Shown: positions 18,329-26,974 of the stretch, piece after piece
Position numbering within the stretch: the first letter of the stretch is position 1
Layout: each line of letters starts with the position of its first letter
Source: Pseudarthrobacter sp. PS3-L1
GTDB lineage: Bacteria > Actinomycetota > Actinomycetes > Actinomycetales > Micrococcaceae
DNA: 64,000 nucleotides
Direction of reading: 5' to 3'
NCBI RefSeq assembly: GCF_030063285.1
Contig: NZ_JASISU010000003.1
Coordinates: forward strand, 186,001-250,000
Position numbers and translations under genes: made by a program
The notes under the pieces: generated by a model
What the model saw: only the letters and a program-made list of their open reading frames with translations
What the model was told of the DNA's origin: nothing
Databases searched by the model: none

Positions 18329-19308
18329 GCGTTGTCCTTCCGTTGGTTTGCCGCGTCTGTGGGCGCAGCCTCATCACCAGGACCAGTGCCCGCTGCTGAC
18401 CGGTCCCGGATGTCGGTGATGATGCCGGAGAAGTCCCTGCCCGCACCACCCTCAGCGGCAAACGTATCGTAGATCTGCGCTGCCAATGGCCCCATCCTTG
18501 CTGCCACACCATGACTCGTGAGTGCGTTCATAGCCAGGTTCAAATCCTTTGCCATGAGTGCGCCAGCGAATCCCGGCCGGTAGTCCCGGTTGGCCGGACT
18601 GGCAGGGACAGGCCCGGGAACTGGGCAGTTGGCGGTCAGCGCCCAGCACTGGCCGGAGGCCGCGGACGCAACATCGAACAATGCCTGGTGGGTGAGTCCC
18701 AGCTTCTCGCCGAGGACAAATGCCTCGCTGACGCCAATCATGGAAATTCCAAGGATCAAGTTGTTGCAGATCTTTGCCGCTTGTCCAGCGCCATTACCAC
18801 CGCAGTGCACGCTCCGCCGACCCATGATCGCCAGCAGCGGTTCCACCGCAGCAAAGTCATCCTCCGACGCCCCCACCATGAACGTCAGCGAGCCCGCCTC
18901 AGCACCCACCACTCCCCCGGAAACAGGCGCGTCCACTGCACGGTGACCTGCGGCAAGCGCCCGTTCGGCAGCGTCCCGGGCTTCCTCAACATTGATGGTT
19001 GAGCAGTCAAGGAACAGCGTTCCGGGCATGGCCGCAGCGAGAAGCCCATCGTCCGCAGCCCCGCAGTAGGCATCGAGGAGGTGTTTGCCGCTGGGAAACA
19101 TGGTGAGGACGACGTCAGCGCCACGGACGGCCTCCAGGGCATCTGCCGCCGTCGGAATACCCAGCGCTTTGGCAGCATCCAGCGCCGCTGGCACGACGTC
19201 GAACCCCACCACGCGGTGCCCTGCGGCCACCAGGTTGCGCGCCATTGGAGCACCCATGTGGCCAAGCCCCAGGAAGGCGATGGTCTGGGCCCCTGCCGAT
19301 GCAGCCAT
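18325..19308 (-). CDS. mmsB: 3-hydroxyisobutyrate dehydrogenase
   Basis: NAD-dependent oxidation of 3-hydroxyisobutyrate to methylmalonate semialdehyde in valine breakdown. Rossmann GxGxMG is in [18 protein letters not shown] near the start, the substrate-binding [16 protein letters not shown] follows at mid-length, and the catalytic lysine lies in [14 protein letters not shown]. The [17 protein letters not shown] stretch is characteristic of the true 3-HIBADH group. At 327 residues it has about 30 extra polar residues at the C-terminus. It starts one base after the upstream hydrolase stop and overlaps the enoyl-CoA hydratase by four bases. Confidence 0.95.
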   Translation of the reverse strand: MAASAGAQTIAFLGLGHMGAPMARNLVAAGHRVVGFDVVPAALDAAKALGIPTAADALEAVRGADVVLTMFPSGKHLLDAYCGAADDGLLAAAMPGTLFLDCSTINVEEARDAAERALAAGHRAVDAPVSGGVVGAEAGSLTFMVGASEDDFAAVEPLLAIMGRRSVHCGGNGAGQAAKICNNLILGISMIGVSEAFVLGEKLGLTHQALFDVASAASGQCWALTANCPVPGPVPASPANRDYRPGFAGALMAKDLNLAMNALTSHGVAARMGPLAAQIYDTFAAEGGAGRDFSGIITDIRDRSAAGTGPGDEAAPTDAANQRKDNA

Positions 19309-19309
19309 G

Positions 19310-20371
19310 TCAGTTTGCTCCTCTGTGCTGATGAGCGTTGAGCAGCAGTTCGTCCGCCCCTAGTGGTTCAAAATACCTGTCCACGGCATCCTGCCGGATT
19401 TCCCCCACCGTCGCGGGTCGCCACTGCGGCGTGCGGTCCTTGTCGATCACCTGTGCCCGGATTCCCTCGCGGAAGTCCGGCCCACCCAGGAACCGCAGGC
19501 CAACCCGGTAATCCTGCTGCAGCGTTTCCTCAAGGCTCAGATCCGCTGCTCGCCGAAGCGCTGCGAGGGTCACGGACACAGCGGTGGGTGACTTTGCCAG
19601 CAGGTCAGCCGCCGTTTCCGCCGCGTCCGGGCCCTGGTTCTGCAGCTGGTGGATAATCTCACCGACATCGTCCGACGCAAAGCACGTATCGATCCACTGC
19701 TGGCGCGGGGCCAGCCCAGAGTCCGGAACCTGCACGGCGAACTGACCCACGACGTCGGCCGCATCGCCTTCGGCGAGCGCCGCCACCAAGGCGTCCAGCT
19801 GGGACGACTCCACCATGGTGTCCGCGAGTCCCAGGAAGATCGCATCGGCTGCGTTCAGGTGCGCAGCCGTGAGTGCGGCATACGTTCCCGTCTCCCCGGG
19901 TGACCGGGACAGTAGATATGTGCCGCCGACGTCGGGCACAAATCCTATGGTGGTCTCTGGCATCCCGGCACGCGTCCGCTCTGTCACCACACGGAGGGAT
20001 CCGTGGGCCGAGATCCCAATTCCACCGCCCAGAACCAGGCCGTCCATAAGGGCAACGTACGGCTTGGGATAGCGGGCTATCAATGCGTTGAGTTCGTATT
20101 CAACGCGCCAGAATCGTGCTGTGTCAGTACCTCCGGCAAGGATGTCGTGGTAAATCGCCACAATGTCGCCGCCGGCGCACAGGCCGCGGTCCCCAGCACC
20201 CCTGACTGCCACAGTGGATACGGATTCGTCATGCTCCCAAAGCTGGAACTGGTCCAGCATGGCCGCCACCATACCGGTGGTGAGGGCGTTCATCGCCGTG
20301 GGCCTGTTCAGCGTGATCAGACCAAGGTGACCGCGCTGTTCACTCAAAACATCAGGGCTAGAGGTGGACAT
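19310..20371 (-). CDS. 3-hydroxyisobutyryl-CoA hydrolase
   Basis: Crotonase-family thioesterase that frees 3-hydroxyisobutyrate from CoA in valine degradation. The 353 residues fit this longer class rather than plain hydratases. Landmarks are GLCAGGDIVAIYHD, DGLVLGGGIGISAHGSLRV and PETTIGFVPDVGGTYLLSR, with the Glu and Asp of the hydrolase subgroup. The start ATG at 20371 follows AGGAAG and overlaps the mmsA stop by one base. An in-frame start 18 codons upstream would run into mmsA and is rejected. Confidence 0.93.
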   Translation of the reverse strand: MSTSSPDVLSEQRGHLGLITLNRPTAMNALTTGMVAAMLDQFQLWEHDESVSTVAVRGAGDRGLCAGGDIVAIYHDILAGGTDTARFWRVEYELNALIARYPKPYVALMDGLVLGGGIGISAHGSLRVVTERTRAGMPETTIGFVPDVGGTYLLSRSPGETGTYAALTAAHLNAADAIFLGLADTMVESSQLDALVAALAEGDAADVVGQFAVQVPDSGLAPRQQWIDTCFASDDVGEIIHQLQNQGPDAAETAADLLAKSPTAVSVTLAALRRAADLSLEETLQQDYRVGLRFLGGPDFREGIRAQVIDKDRTPQWRPATVGEIRQDAVDRYFEPLGADELLLNAHQHRGAN

Positions 20372-21864
20372 CAGCTTCCTTCCGGCATGGTGAAGTGTGC
20401 ACCCTGGCGGATACCAGAAGGCCACCGCGTGGTGACTGTCTTGGTGCGGGTGTAGAAGCGGAATGCGTCCGGGCCATGCTGATTGAGGTCACCGAAGCCG
20501 GAGGCCTTCCAGCCGCCAAACGTGAAGTAGGCAATCGGTACGGGTATGGGAACGTTGACTCCCACCATCCCAACCTCCACGCGGTTGGCAAAATCCCTGG
20601 CTGAGTCTCCGTCGCGGGTGAAGATTGCCGCCCCGTTGCCAAACTCGTGGTCGCTGCAGAGCCGCAGCGCCTCGTCATAGTCGGCAGCGCGCACCACGCT
20701 GAGAACCGGGCCGAAGATCTCTTCCCGATAAATGGACATGTCCTCCTTGACATGGTCAAAAAGGGTCGGGCCCACCCAGAAGCCGTTCGGATAGCCGTCC
20801 ACTTCCAGGCCGCGCCCATCCACCACCAGGGCAGCGCCAGCCTCAGTACCAGCGGCGATGTATCCCTCAATCCGCTCTTTAGCGGCCGCCGATACCACGG
20901 GGCCAAAGTCGGCTCCGGCATCCATGCTGTGCCCCACCCGGAGGTCCTTGATCCGGTCCTGCAGGATGGCTATCAGTCGATCGGCAGTGTCTGTTCCCAC
21001 CGGCACGGCAACGGAGATGGCCATGCAGCGTTCCCCGGCGGAGCCGTACCCGGCCCCCATCAACGCATCCGCGGCCATCTCTAGATCGGCGTCGGGCATG
21101 ATCACCATATGGTTCTTGGCTCCACCAAAGCACTGGGCCCGTTTCCCGTGGGCTGCCGCTTTGGCATAAATAGCCTGGGCAATCGGGGTCGACCCCACGA
21201 ACCCCACGGCTTTGACGTCAGGAGACTCCAGCAGCGCATCCACTGCTTCCTTGTCGCCATTGATCACGGTAAAAATACCGTCCGGCAGACCGGCTTGTGT
21301 CAGGAGTTCCGCGATACGCAGCGGGACGGAGGGATTGCGCTCTGACGGTTTGAGGATAAAAGCGTTGCCAGCTGCCAGCGCCGGGCCAGCCTTCCACAGG
21401 GGGATCATGGCTGGGAAATTAAAAGGCGTGATCGCCGTTACTACGCCCAGCGGCTGACGCACAGAGTGGACGTCGATGCCGCCGGCATCGGCGAACTCAC
21501 CCTTGAGGAGGTGGGGCGCTCCCGCCGAGAACTCAACTACCTCGATACCGCGTTGGATATCCCCCTTGGCATCCGCCACTGTTTTGCCGTGCTCGGACGA
21601 AAGCAGCTCGGCAAGTTCCTGCAGGTTTTTGTTGACCAGATCAACAAAACGGAGCAGGATCCGCGCCCGACGCTGCGGGTTGGTGGCGCCCCATCCGGGC
21701 TGGGCGGCCACGGCAAGAGCCACAGCGTGCTCTACTTCTTGCCTGCTGGCCAACGGAACCTTCGCCTGGACAGCACCTTCGCACGGGTCAAAGACGTCGC
21801 CAAAGCGTCCTGACGTGCCGCGGGTTCTGCCTCCAGCAACGTAATGGGTCAGCTCGCGCACCAT
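20371..21864 (-). CDS. mmsA: Methylmalonate-semialdehyde dehydrogenase (CoA-acylating)
   Basis: Converts methylmalonate semialdehyde with CoA and NAD+ to propionyl-CoA, the final step of valine catabolism. At 497 residues it is of normal length. ALDH motifs are VVTAITPFNFPAMIPLWKAG, NAFILKPSERNPS and the active cysteine in GSAGERCMAISV. The KNHMVIMPDAD segment is diagnostic of MMSDH. It is the first gene of the operon, with AAAGGAG nine bases before the ATG. The operon promoter lies in the 122-base gap shared with divergent exonuclease III. Confidence 0.95.
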   Translation of the reverse strand: MVRELTHYVAGGRTRGTSGRFGDVFDPCEGAVQAKVPLASRQEVEHAVALAVAAQPGWGATNPQRRARILLRFVDLVNKNLQELAELLSSEHGKTVADAKGDIQRGIEVVEFSAGAPHLLKGEFADAGGIDVHSVRQPLGVVTAITPFNFPAMIPLWKAGPALAAGNAFILKPSERNPSVPLRIAELLTQAGLPDGIFTVINGDKEAVDALLESPDVKAVGFVGSTPIAQAIYAKAAAHGKRAQCFGGAKNHMVIMPDADLEMAADALMGAGYGSAGERCMAISVAVPVGTDTADRLIAILQDRIKDLRVGHSMDAGADFGPVVSAAAKERIEGYIAAGTEAGAALVVDGRGLEVDGYPNGFWVGPTLFDHVKEDMSIYREEIFGPVLSVVRAADYDEALRLCSDHEFGNGAAIFTRDGDSARDFANRVEVGMVGVNVPIPVPIAYFTFGGWKASGFGDLNQHGPDAFRFYTRTKTVTTRWPSGIRQGAHFTMPEGS

Positions 21865-21986
21865 CGGATACCGCTCCTTTGCATGTGATCCAGGTCAATC
21901 GTCCAGCCGAATATACTCGGACTTCCAACTAAATTCCAGAGCCTGCCCCGAGACTCCTGTCCGGGGCACAAGGTAAGTTGGACTGC

Positions 21987-22793
21987 GTGAAGATAGCTAC
22001 CTGGAACGTCAATTCCCTCCGTGCCCGTGCCGACCGCGTGGAAGCCTGGCTGCAGCGCAGTGACTGCGACGTACTCGCTATCCAGGAGACCAAGTGCAAG
22101 GACGAGAACTTCCCCTGGGAGCTCTTTGAGCGTATGGGATACGAGGTGGCCCACTTCGGCCTGAGCCAATGGAACGGCGTGGCCATTGCCTCTCGGGTGG
22201 GCCTGGACAACGTTGAGCGTACGTTCCTGGACCAGCCCGCTTTTGGCAAGGGCGGCAAGGACCCCGTCCAGGAAGCCCGGGCCATCGCTGCGACCTGTGG
22301 CGGCGTCCGCATCTGGAGCCTCTATGTCCCCAATGGCCGGTCCCTTGAAGATGAACATATGCCGTACAAACTGCAGTGGCTGGACACCCTGAAAAACCAT
22401 GCCCAGGGGTGGCTGGCCGAGGATCCTAGCGCCCAGATCGCACTCATGGGTGACTGGAACATCGCCCCGACGGATGACGATGTCTGGGACATCGATTTCT
22501 TCCGCGACGGTGGCTATACCCACGTCAGCGGACCCGAGCGGGCTGCTTTCGAAGCGTTTGAGACTGCCGGATATACCGACGTCGTCCGTCCTTTCACTCC
22601 TGGCCCAGGCGTTTATACCTATTGGGACTACACACAGCTTCGATTCCCCAAAAAGGAAGGAATGCGGATCGATTTTGTCATGGCCTCCCCTGGACTAGCC
22701 GCAAGGGTCTCTGGCGCATCAATCGACCGCGAGGAGCGCAAAGGCAAGGGCGCCTCTGACCATGCGCCAGTCATTGTGGATGTGGCCAGCTGA
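21987..22793 (+). CDS. xth: Exodeoxyribonuclease III (AP endonuclease family)
   Basis: DNA-repair nuclease acting on AP sites and 3' ends. The EEP fold is seen from VKIATWNVNSLRAR onward, with IQETKCKDENFPW, metal-binding LMGDWNIAPTDDDVWD and the C-terminal RIDFVMAS and KGKGASDHAPVI catalytic blocks. The gene gives 268 residues from a GTG at 21987, which matches the family N-terminus and has TAAGTT seven bases upstream, a leaderless-type arrangement. A TTG at 21978 with AAGG before it is the alternative start. The next gene begins 22 bases later and probably shares the mRNA. Confidence 0.95.
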   Translation: MKIATWNVNSLRARADRVEAWLQRSDCDVLAIQETKCKDENFPWELFERMGYEVAHFGLSQWNGVAIASRVGLDNVERTFLDQPAFGKGGKDPVQEARAIAATCGGVRIWSLYVPNGRSLEDEHMPYKLQWLDTLKNHAQGWLAEDPSAQIALMGDWNIAPTDDDVWDIDFFRDGGYTHVSGPERAAFEAFETAGYTDVVRPFTPGPGVYTYWDYTQLRFPKKEGMRIDFVMASPGLAARVSGASIDREERKGKGASDHAPVIVDVAS

Positions 22794-22815
22794 TGGCAGC
22801 CAGCAGGTGCCTGCA

Positions 22816-23688
22816 GTGAGCGGCAGAATCCATCAGGGGCAGGGGGGACTTCCCTTTTCCTCGACCCTGCGGGTCTACGAACCGCTGTCCAGTTTTCCGG
22901 AGCACTACCAGGCCGGACTCAGCGCAGCAGCTGCCCAGCTGCAGGAACGCTCCGCTATCGATGCCGCTGAAGTCCAGGCGTCACTGGGGCGCATTACCCG
23001 GCCCAACGGTGATCCTTTCCCCTCTGGAAGGACCGATGGCATCCGGATCACCACGGCGGATGGCACTCCGCCTTCCGCCGAGCATGGCGCCACGGACCTT
23101 TTGTACTGCCCGAACCAGCTGGTTCTCCGGGCAGGGTTGGCTGCGAACTCGCTGATGGAAGGCATCCACGGCCCGCTGGCAGAACTCCTGATCCCGGAGG
23201 ACGTCAGGGAACGTCACCAGGCCCGGATCGATGCCGTCACGGCGGACGACTCTGCACACCTCATCCATTCCAGGGCCTCTACGTGGGGCATCCCCTTCGC
23301 GTGGTTCTCGCTCTTCATGGAAACTGACCGGAAGGATGTGGTGGAAGCCGATGGCCGGATCCTCACAGTCCGTGTCTGGACATCTATCACGCAGGCCAGG
23401 GAACGTGCCCGCTACGCCGCAGCCAGCCTGGCCCTGGCGGCCCCGGACCTGGACATGCTCGATGACCTCACACAGCTGAGCACGTGGCTGGACAAATTCG
23501 GCGCTGGCGCCATGCTGGAGCTGGACTACGGCGCAGTAGCGGACCGGGTTCACCCCGATGATTCGCCCATGGACATCCGGCTTGGTATCGAGTGCCTCGC
23601 AGAGGGGGATATGACCGGCGCAGCAGCAGCGTACCGCCGGCTCGCTTCACGATGGATACCGATCCGGCAGTTGGCCCGGGCTTCCTGA
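22816..23688 (+). CDS. Conserved hypothetical protein downstream of exonuclease III
   Basis: A 290-residue soluble protein from a GTG at 22816. I do not recognise its family. It opens GRIHQGQGGLPFSSTLRVYEP, then contains LLYCPNQLVLRAGLAANSLMEGI, WGIPFAWFSLFMETDRKDVVE and RVWTSITQARERARYAAASLAL. No catalytic signature, signal peptide or membrane helix is visible. Tight spacing behind xth suggests a role linked to DNA repair or merely shared expression. The C-terminal AGAAAAYRRLASRW end suggests a helical finish. Confidence 0.75.
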   Translation: MSGRIHQGQGGLPFSSTLRVYEPLSSFPEHYQAGLSAAAAQLQERSAIDAAEVQASLGRITRPNGDPFPSGRTDGIRITTADGTPPSAEHGATDLLYCPNQLVLRAGLAANSLMEGIHGPLAELLIPEDVRERHQARIDAVTADDSAHLIHSRASTWGIPFAWFSLFMETDRKDVVEADGRILTVRVWTSITQARERARYAAASLALAAPDLDMLDDLTQLSTWLDKFGAGAMLELDYGAVADRVHPDDSPMDIRLGIECLAEGDMTGAAAAYRRLASRWIPIRQLARAS

Positions 23689-23772
23689 CCTATCGGCGTT
23701 CAGGTCCGGGCTTCAGCCGACCGCGCAGCATCCTGGCGCAACCACAAAACCGTCAGCTGAGGAAGCGGCGAT

Positions 23773-24828
23773 TCAGGGGGTGCATGGCGGCGCCGTGGTG
23801 CCGCGCACAATCAGTTCATGCGGCGCGGCAAGCGAACGTACCGCCCCTGCCTGTCCATCCAGCTCATCGAGCAGCATGCGGGTGGCAAGTTCGGCCTGGT
23901 CATCGGGGTGCTGGCTCACGGTGGTCAGCCCCATGGCTTCGGCAAAATCGTGATCATCGATACCGATGACCGAAACATCCTGAGGGACACGGACCCCAGC
24001 CTTCGCGGCTTCAAAAATGACGCCCATGGCCATCTCGTCCGACGCACAGAAAATGGCAGTCGGTTTCTTCCCCGGCAAACTCCATAGACGGCGAAACGCC
24101 TCCTGGCCGCTGAGCAGGGTGAAGTCACCCCACTGTTCCCATTCTGGCCGCGTCGGCAGGCCCGCCCGTTCCATGACATCGTGGAACGCGAGGATACGCA
24201 CCCTGGGTACATCAAAGTTCAGGTCGGTCTGATTGTCCCCGTGGACCAGCGCAATGTCCCGATGGCCCAGGTCCACCAGGTGCTGGACTGCCAGGGATCC
24301 CGCAGCGTAGTCGTCAATGCCGATGTAGGAGCATTCCTCCACGTAGCCGCCCACCACAATCAGTGGAATGTCGATCTTCTGCAAGTGTTCAAGCTCTTCA
24401 TGCGTCAGTGCCATACAGAGAACCAACAGGGCATCAATCTGCTTGTAGACCATTGTCTTGCTGAACAGCCGGACCCTGTTGCTTCCGTGGCCGCCCAGAT
24501 TGAACAGCGTCATGTTGTAGTTGCGTAGATGCAGCTCCCGATCAGCTCCCTCGATGGCTTTGGAGAAGAACCATCTGCTAACAAAGGGAGCCAGGACACC
24601 AATTGTTTTTGTGCGCCCTGTCGCCAGGCCGGAGGCGGACGACGACGCGACGTAACCGAGGTCGGTTGCTACCGCCAGGATTTTTTCACGCGTTGCCGAG
24701 GAGACATTGGGCAGTCCCCGCACGGCCCGCGAAACAGTGGCGGTTGATACTCCGGCGGCTGCTGCCACGTCTTCGATGCTAACTCCGCTGTGACCGCCCC
24801 GAAGGGACCTCTCACTGGTGCGTGCCAC
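23773..24828 (-). CDS. LacI-family transcriptional regulator
   Basis: Repressor of about 351 residues with the LacI helix-turn-helix VSIEDVAAAAGVSTATVSR and hinge region, then a periplasmic-binding-protein-like effector domain (TKTIGVLAPFVSRWFF to VIGIDDHDFAEAMGLTTVSQ). The GTG at 24828 follows AGAAGG with nine bases spacing; an upstream GTG at 24864 lacks this. It is the last gene downstream of a sugar ABC operon, so it likely represses that operon in response to the transported sugar. The cre-like site at 28398 is the expected target. Confidence 0.9.
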   Translation of the reverse strand: MARTSERSLRGGHSGVSIEDVAAAAGVSTATVSRAVRGLPNVSSATREKILAVATDLGYVASSSASGLATGRTKTIGVLAPFVSRWFFSKAIEGADRELHLRNYNMTLFNLGGHGSNRVRLFSKTMVYKQIDALLVLCMALTHEELEHLQKIDIPLIVVGGYVEECSYIGIDDYAAGSLAVQHLVDLGHRDIALVHGDNQTDLNFDVPRVRILAFHDVMERAGLPTRPEWEQWGDFTLLSGQEAFRRLWSLPGKKPTAIFCASDEMAMGVIFEAAKAGVRVPQDVSVIGIDDHDFAEAMGLTTVSQHPDDQAELATRMLLDELDGQAGAVRSLAAPHELIVRGTTAPPCTP

Positions 24829-24921
24829 GATGGTTACCCTTCTGGAGATAAAGCGGCGGGCCACACCGACGCTCCTGCGTCTGCAGAGCGTGATGCGACC
24901 CGCCGTCGTGCGCTAGGTAGT

Positions 24922-24936
24922 CGACGTTGGACGTCG
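24922..24936. repeat. Short inverted repeat between permease and lacI
   Basis: CGACGT-TGG-ACGTCG, perfect six-base arms around three bases, sits just beyond the permease stop. It could act as a weak hairpin between cistrons or a repressor half-site. A T-run typical of a terminator is absent. Confidence 0.35.
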
Positions 24937-24943
24937 GCCCGGG

Positions 24944-25918
24944 TTATCCCTTGAGGCCACCAGCGAGGAGGCCGCGCACAAAGTACCGCTGGAGCCCAAA
25001 GAAGACCAGCAGCGGAACAATGATGGACACAAATGCTGCCGCTGGGTTCAGGTAATCCTTGTTTCCGCGGGTACCTGAGATCTCAGCAAGGCGCTGGGTG
25101 ATCGGTGCCACGTCGGCAGTACCTCCTGAGAACACCAACGCAACCAGGAGATCGTTCCAGACCCACAGGAACTGGAAGATCGCCAAAGATGCGAGTGCCG
25201 GGACTGACAGAGGCAGGATAATCCGCCAGAAAATGGTGGTGTGGCCAGCGCCGTCAACCTTGGCCGCTTCAATAACCTCACCCGGAATTTCCGAGATGAA
25301 GTTATGCAGCAGGAAGATACCCAGTGGCAGTCCAAACATGGTGTGCGCTATCCAGAGCTGGGCGTAGGAACCCGGCGGGATCTGCAGCACCTGGGTAAAG
25401 AGCGTCAGGAGCGGAATCAACGCCATCTGAAGCGGCACAATCTGCAGCGTAAAGACGAAGATGAATCCGGCGTCGCGCCCTTTGAACTTGCCCCAGGCAA
25501 AGATGTAGGCGGCCATGGAAGCCAAAACCAGCACAAACACCGTCACCGGGACAACAATGGCAATCGAGTTGACGAAGTACTGACTCAGGTTGGCGGACTG
25601 GGATCCTGCCGAGGCCGTGACATCCACGTAGTTCTTGAAGGTGAACTGCCAGTCAGTAAAGGCGTTCCACCAACCGTCGGAGCGCGGGCCGACCTGCTTG
25701 GCAGCGGGCCGGAACGACGAGACAAATAGACCGAAAGTCGGGACTGTCCAGACCACTGCGATGATCACTGCCGCAGCAGTTGCCCAACGGGAGGTCAGTT
25801 TGGTTTTGACCCTGCGCATCATCGGCGCAGCATCATCACCGGTGACTTCTTTGTTGGTCTGGCTTTTCCTGACGCGGGTCTTCTGTGTGGCCCCATCCGG
25901 CGTTGGCGTGACGGTCAT
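24944..25918 (-). CDS. Sugar ABC transporter permease, MalG type
   Basis: Inner-membrane permease, about 324 residues, with a polar N-terminal segment of 40 residues and six helices. The EAA loop is VIEAAKVDGAGHTTIFWRII. The ATG at 25918 follows AAGGGA and overlaps the stop of the MalF-type gene. A longer open frame upstream overlaps that gene and is rejected. It works with the permease and lipoprotein encoded upstream on the same strand. The cluster has no enzyme gene, so the sugar is unknown; a role in alpha-glucoside or oligosaccharide uptake is only a guess. Confidence 0.92.
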   Translation of the reverse strand: MTVTPTPDGATQKTRVRKSQTNKEVTGDDAAPMMRRVKTKLTSRWATAAAVIIAVVWTVPTFGLFVSSFRPAAKQVGPRSDGWWNAFTDWQFTFKNYVDVTASAGSQSANLSQYFVNSIAIVVPVTVFVLVLASMAAYIFAWGKFKGRDAGFIFVFTLQIVPLQMALIPLLTLFTQVLQIPPGSYAQLWIAHTMFGLPLGIFLLHNFISEIPGEVIEAAKVDGAGHTTIFWRIILPLSVPALASLAIFQFLWVWNDLLVALVFSGGTADVAPITQRLAEISGTRGNKDYLNPAAAFVSIIVPLLVFFGLQRYFVRGLLAGGLKG

Positions 25919-26880
25919 CGGATTTCCCTTTGCTGACGGAGGACACGGGCGTTGTACACAACAATCGGCAGAACCAGGAGGAAGAGAATCAGCGCCAAGG
26001 CTGCACCCCTGCCAGGTTCGCCGGCGCGGAACGCCTGCGTGTACATTTCGTTGGCCACTACCGAGGTGTCGTAGTTGCCAGCGGTCATGGTGCGGACAAT
26101 GTCGAACACCTTGAGCGTGGCGATAGTGATGGTCGTGAGCACCACCACCAGCGCGCCACGGATACCGGGGAGCGTGACGTTGACGAACTGCTGCCAAGGA
26201 TTGGCACCATCCAGACGCGCGGCTTCGACCAGTTCAACGGGGACGCCCTTGATGGCTGCAGAGAGGATGACCATGGAGAACCCTGTCTGGATCCAGACCA
26301 TGACAATGATCAGGAAGATGGTGTTTCCCGGGGCGTCCAGCAGGAACTGCTTGGGGTCGAGTCCCAACGCAACACGGAGCGCGTTCAGGACACCGGTCTG
26401 CTCAATCCCGGGACCGCGGTAGTCGTAAACGAGCTTCCAGATGATTCCGGCACCAACGAAGGAGATGGCCATGGGCATGAAGACCAAAGCCTTGAGGACC
26501 TTTTCACCCCGTGCCTTGTCGATGAAAACGGCGTAGGCAAGGCCGAAAGATGTTGACAGCAAGGGGACCAGGACGGTCCAGATGACTGTATTGCGAAGAG
26601 TGACAAGAGCCTCTGGCTGGGTGAAAATCCAGACGAAGTTGTCCACTCCATTGACCTTGCCCGAAGAGTCGGTGAAAGCCAGGAATGAGGTGGTGACGGC
26701 TGGGTAGACCAATCCCACCAGCAACAGTATTGCTGCGGGAGCAAGGAACCCGATGACAGTAATTTTTTCCTTGTCGGACTTGGGAGCCCTGTCCACCACA
26801 AGCATGATGAGTCCGATAAGCGCAGCGAAGACCGCGAGTGCGATCACAACCTGCAGGAGTTTTTCTCCAATGAAGTCCAT
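25915..26880 (-). CDS. Sugar ABC transporter permease, MalF type
   Basis: 321-residue permease with an extra N-terminal helix (LLQVVIALAVFAALIGLIML), then six core helices. The EAA loop reads LVEAARLDGANPWQQFVNVT. It is separated from the lipoprotein gene by a 94-base gap that holds a strong hairpin, while the downstream permease overlaps it by four bases. Like the first ABC operon, no ATPase gene is present. Confidence 0.92.
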   Translation of the reverse strand: MDFIGEKLLQVVIALAVFAALIGLIMLVVDRAPKSDKEKITVIGFLAPAAILLLVGLVYPAVTTSFLAFTDSSGKVNGVDNFVWIFTQPEALVTLRNTVIWTVLVPLLSTSFGLAYAVFIDKARGEKVLKALVFMPMAISFVGAGIIWKLVYDYRGPGIEQTGVLNALRVALGLDPKQFLLDAPGNTIFLIIVMVWIQTGFSMVILSAAIKGVPVELVEAARLDGANPWQQFVNVTLPGIRGALVVVLTTITIATLKVFDIVRTMTAGNYDTSVVANEMYTQAFRAGEPGRGAALALILFLLVLPIVVYNARVLRQQREIR

Positions 26881-26923
26881 AGCCCAACCTCCGGGGTACG
26901 TGGATCAGAATGAGGGTTACGCT

Positions 26924-26962
26924 GCTGAACCCCCGGATCCTCAACGGATCCGGGGGTTCAGC
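26924..26962 (-). promoter_or_regulatory. 17-bp perfect stem-loop between the lipoprotein and permease genes
   Basis: GCTGAACCCCCGGATCC (26924-26940), a five-base loop and its exact complement (26946-26962) form a 17-base-pair hairpin just downstream of the lipoprotein stop. There is no following T-run on the transcribed strand. It is therefore more likely a partial attenuator or a 3'-end stabiliser that keeps lipoprotein mRNA more abundant than permease mRNA, an arrangement known in maltose-type operons. Confidence 0.7.
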
Positions 26963-26974
26963 GAGCCGGGGAGG

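Noticed and set aside
25919..26197. 93-codon upstream extension of the second MalG-type permease
   Set aside because: Overlaps the MalF-type gene in another frame; the ATG at 25918 has a good ribosome-binding site and normal family N-terminus.
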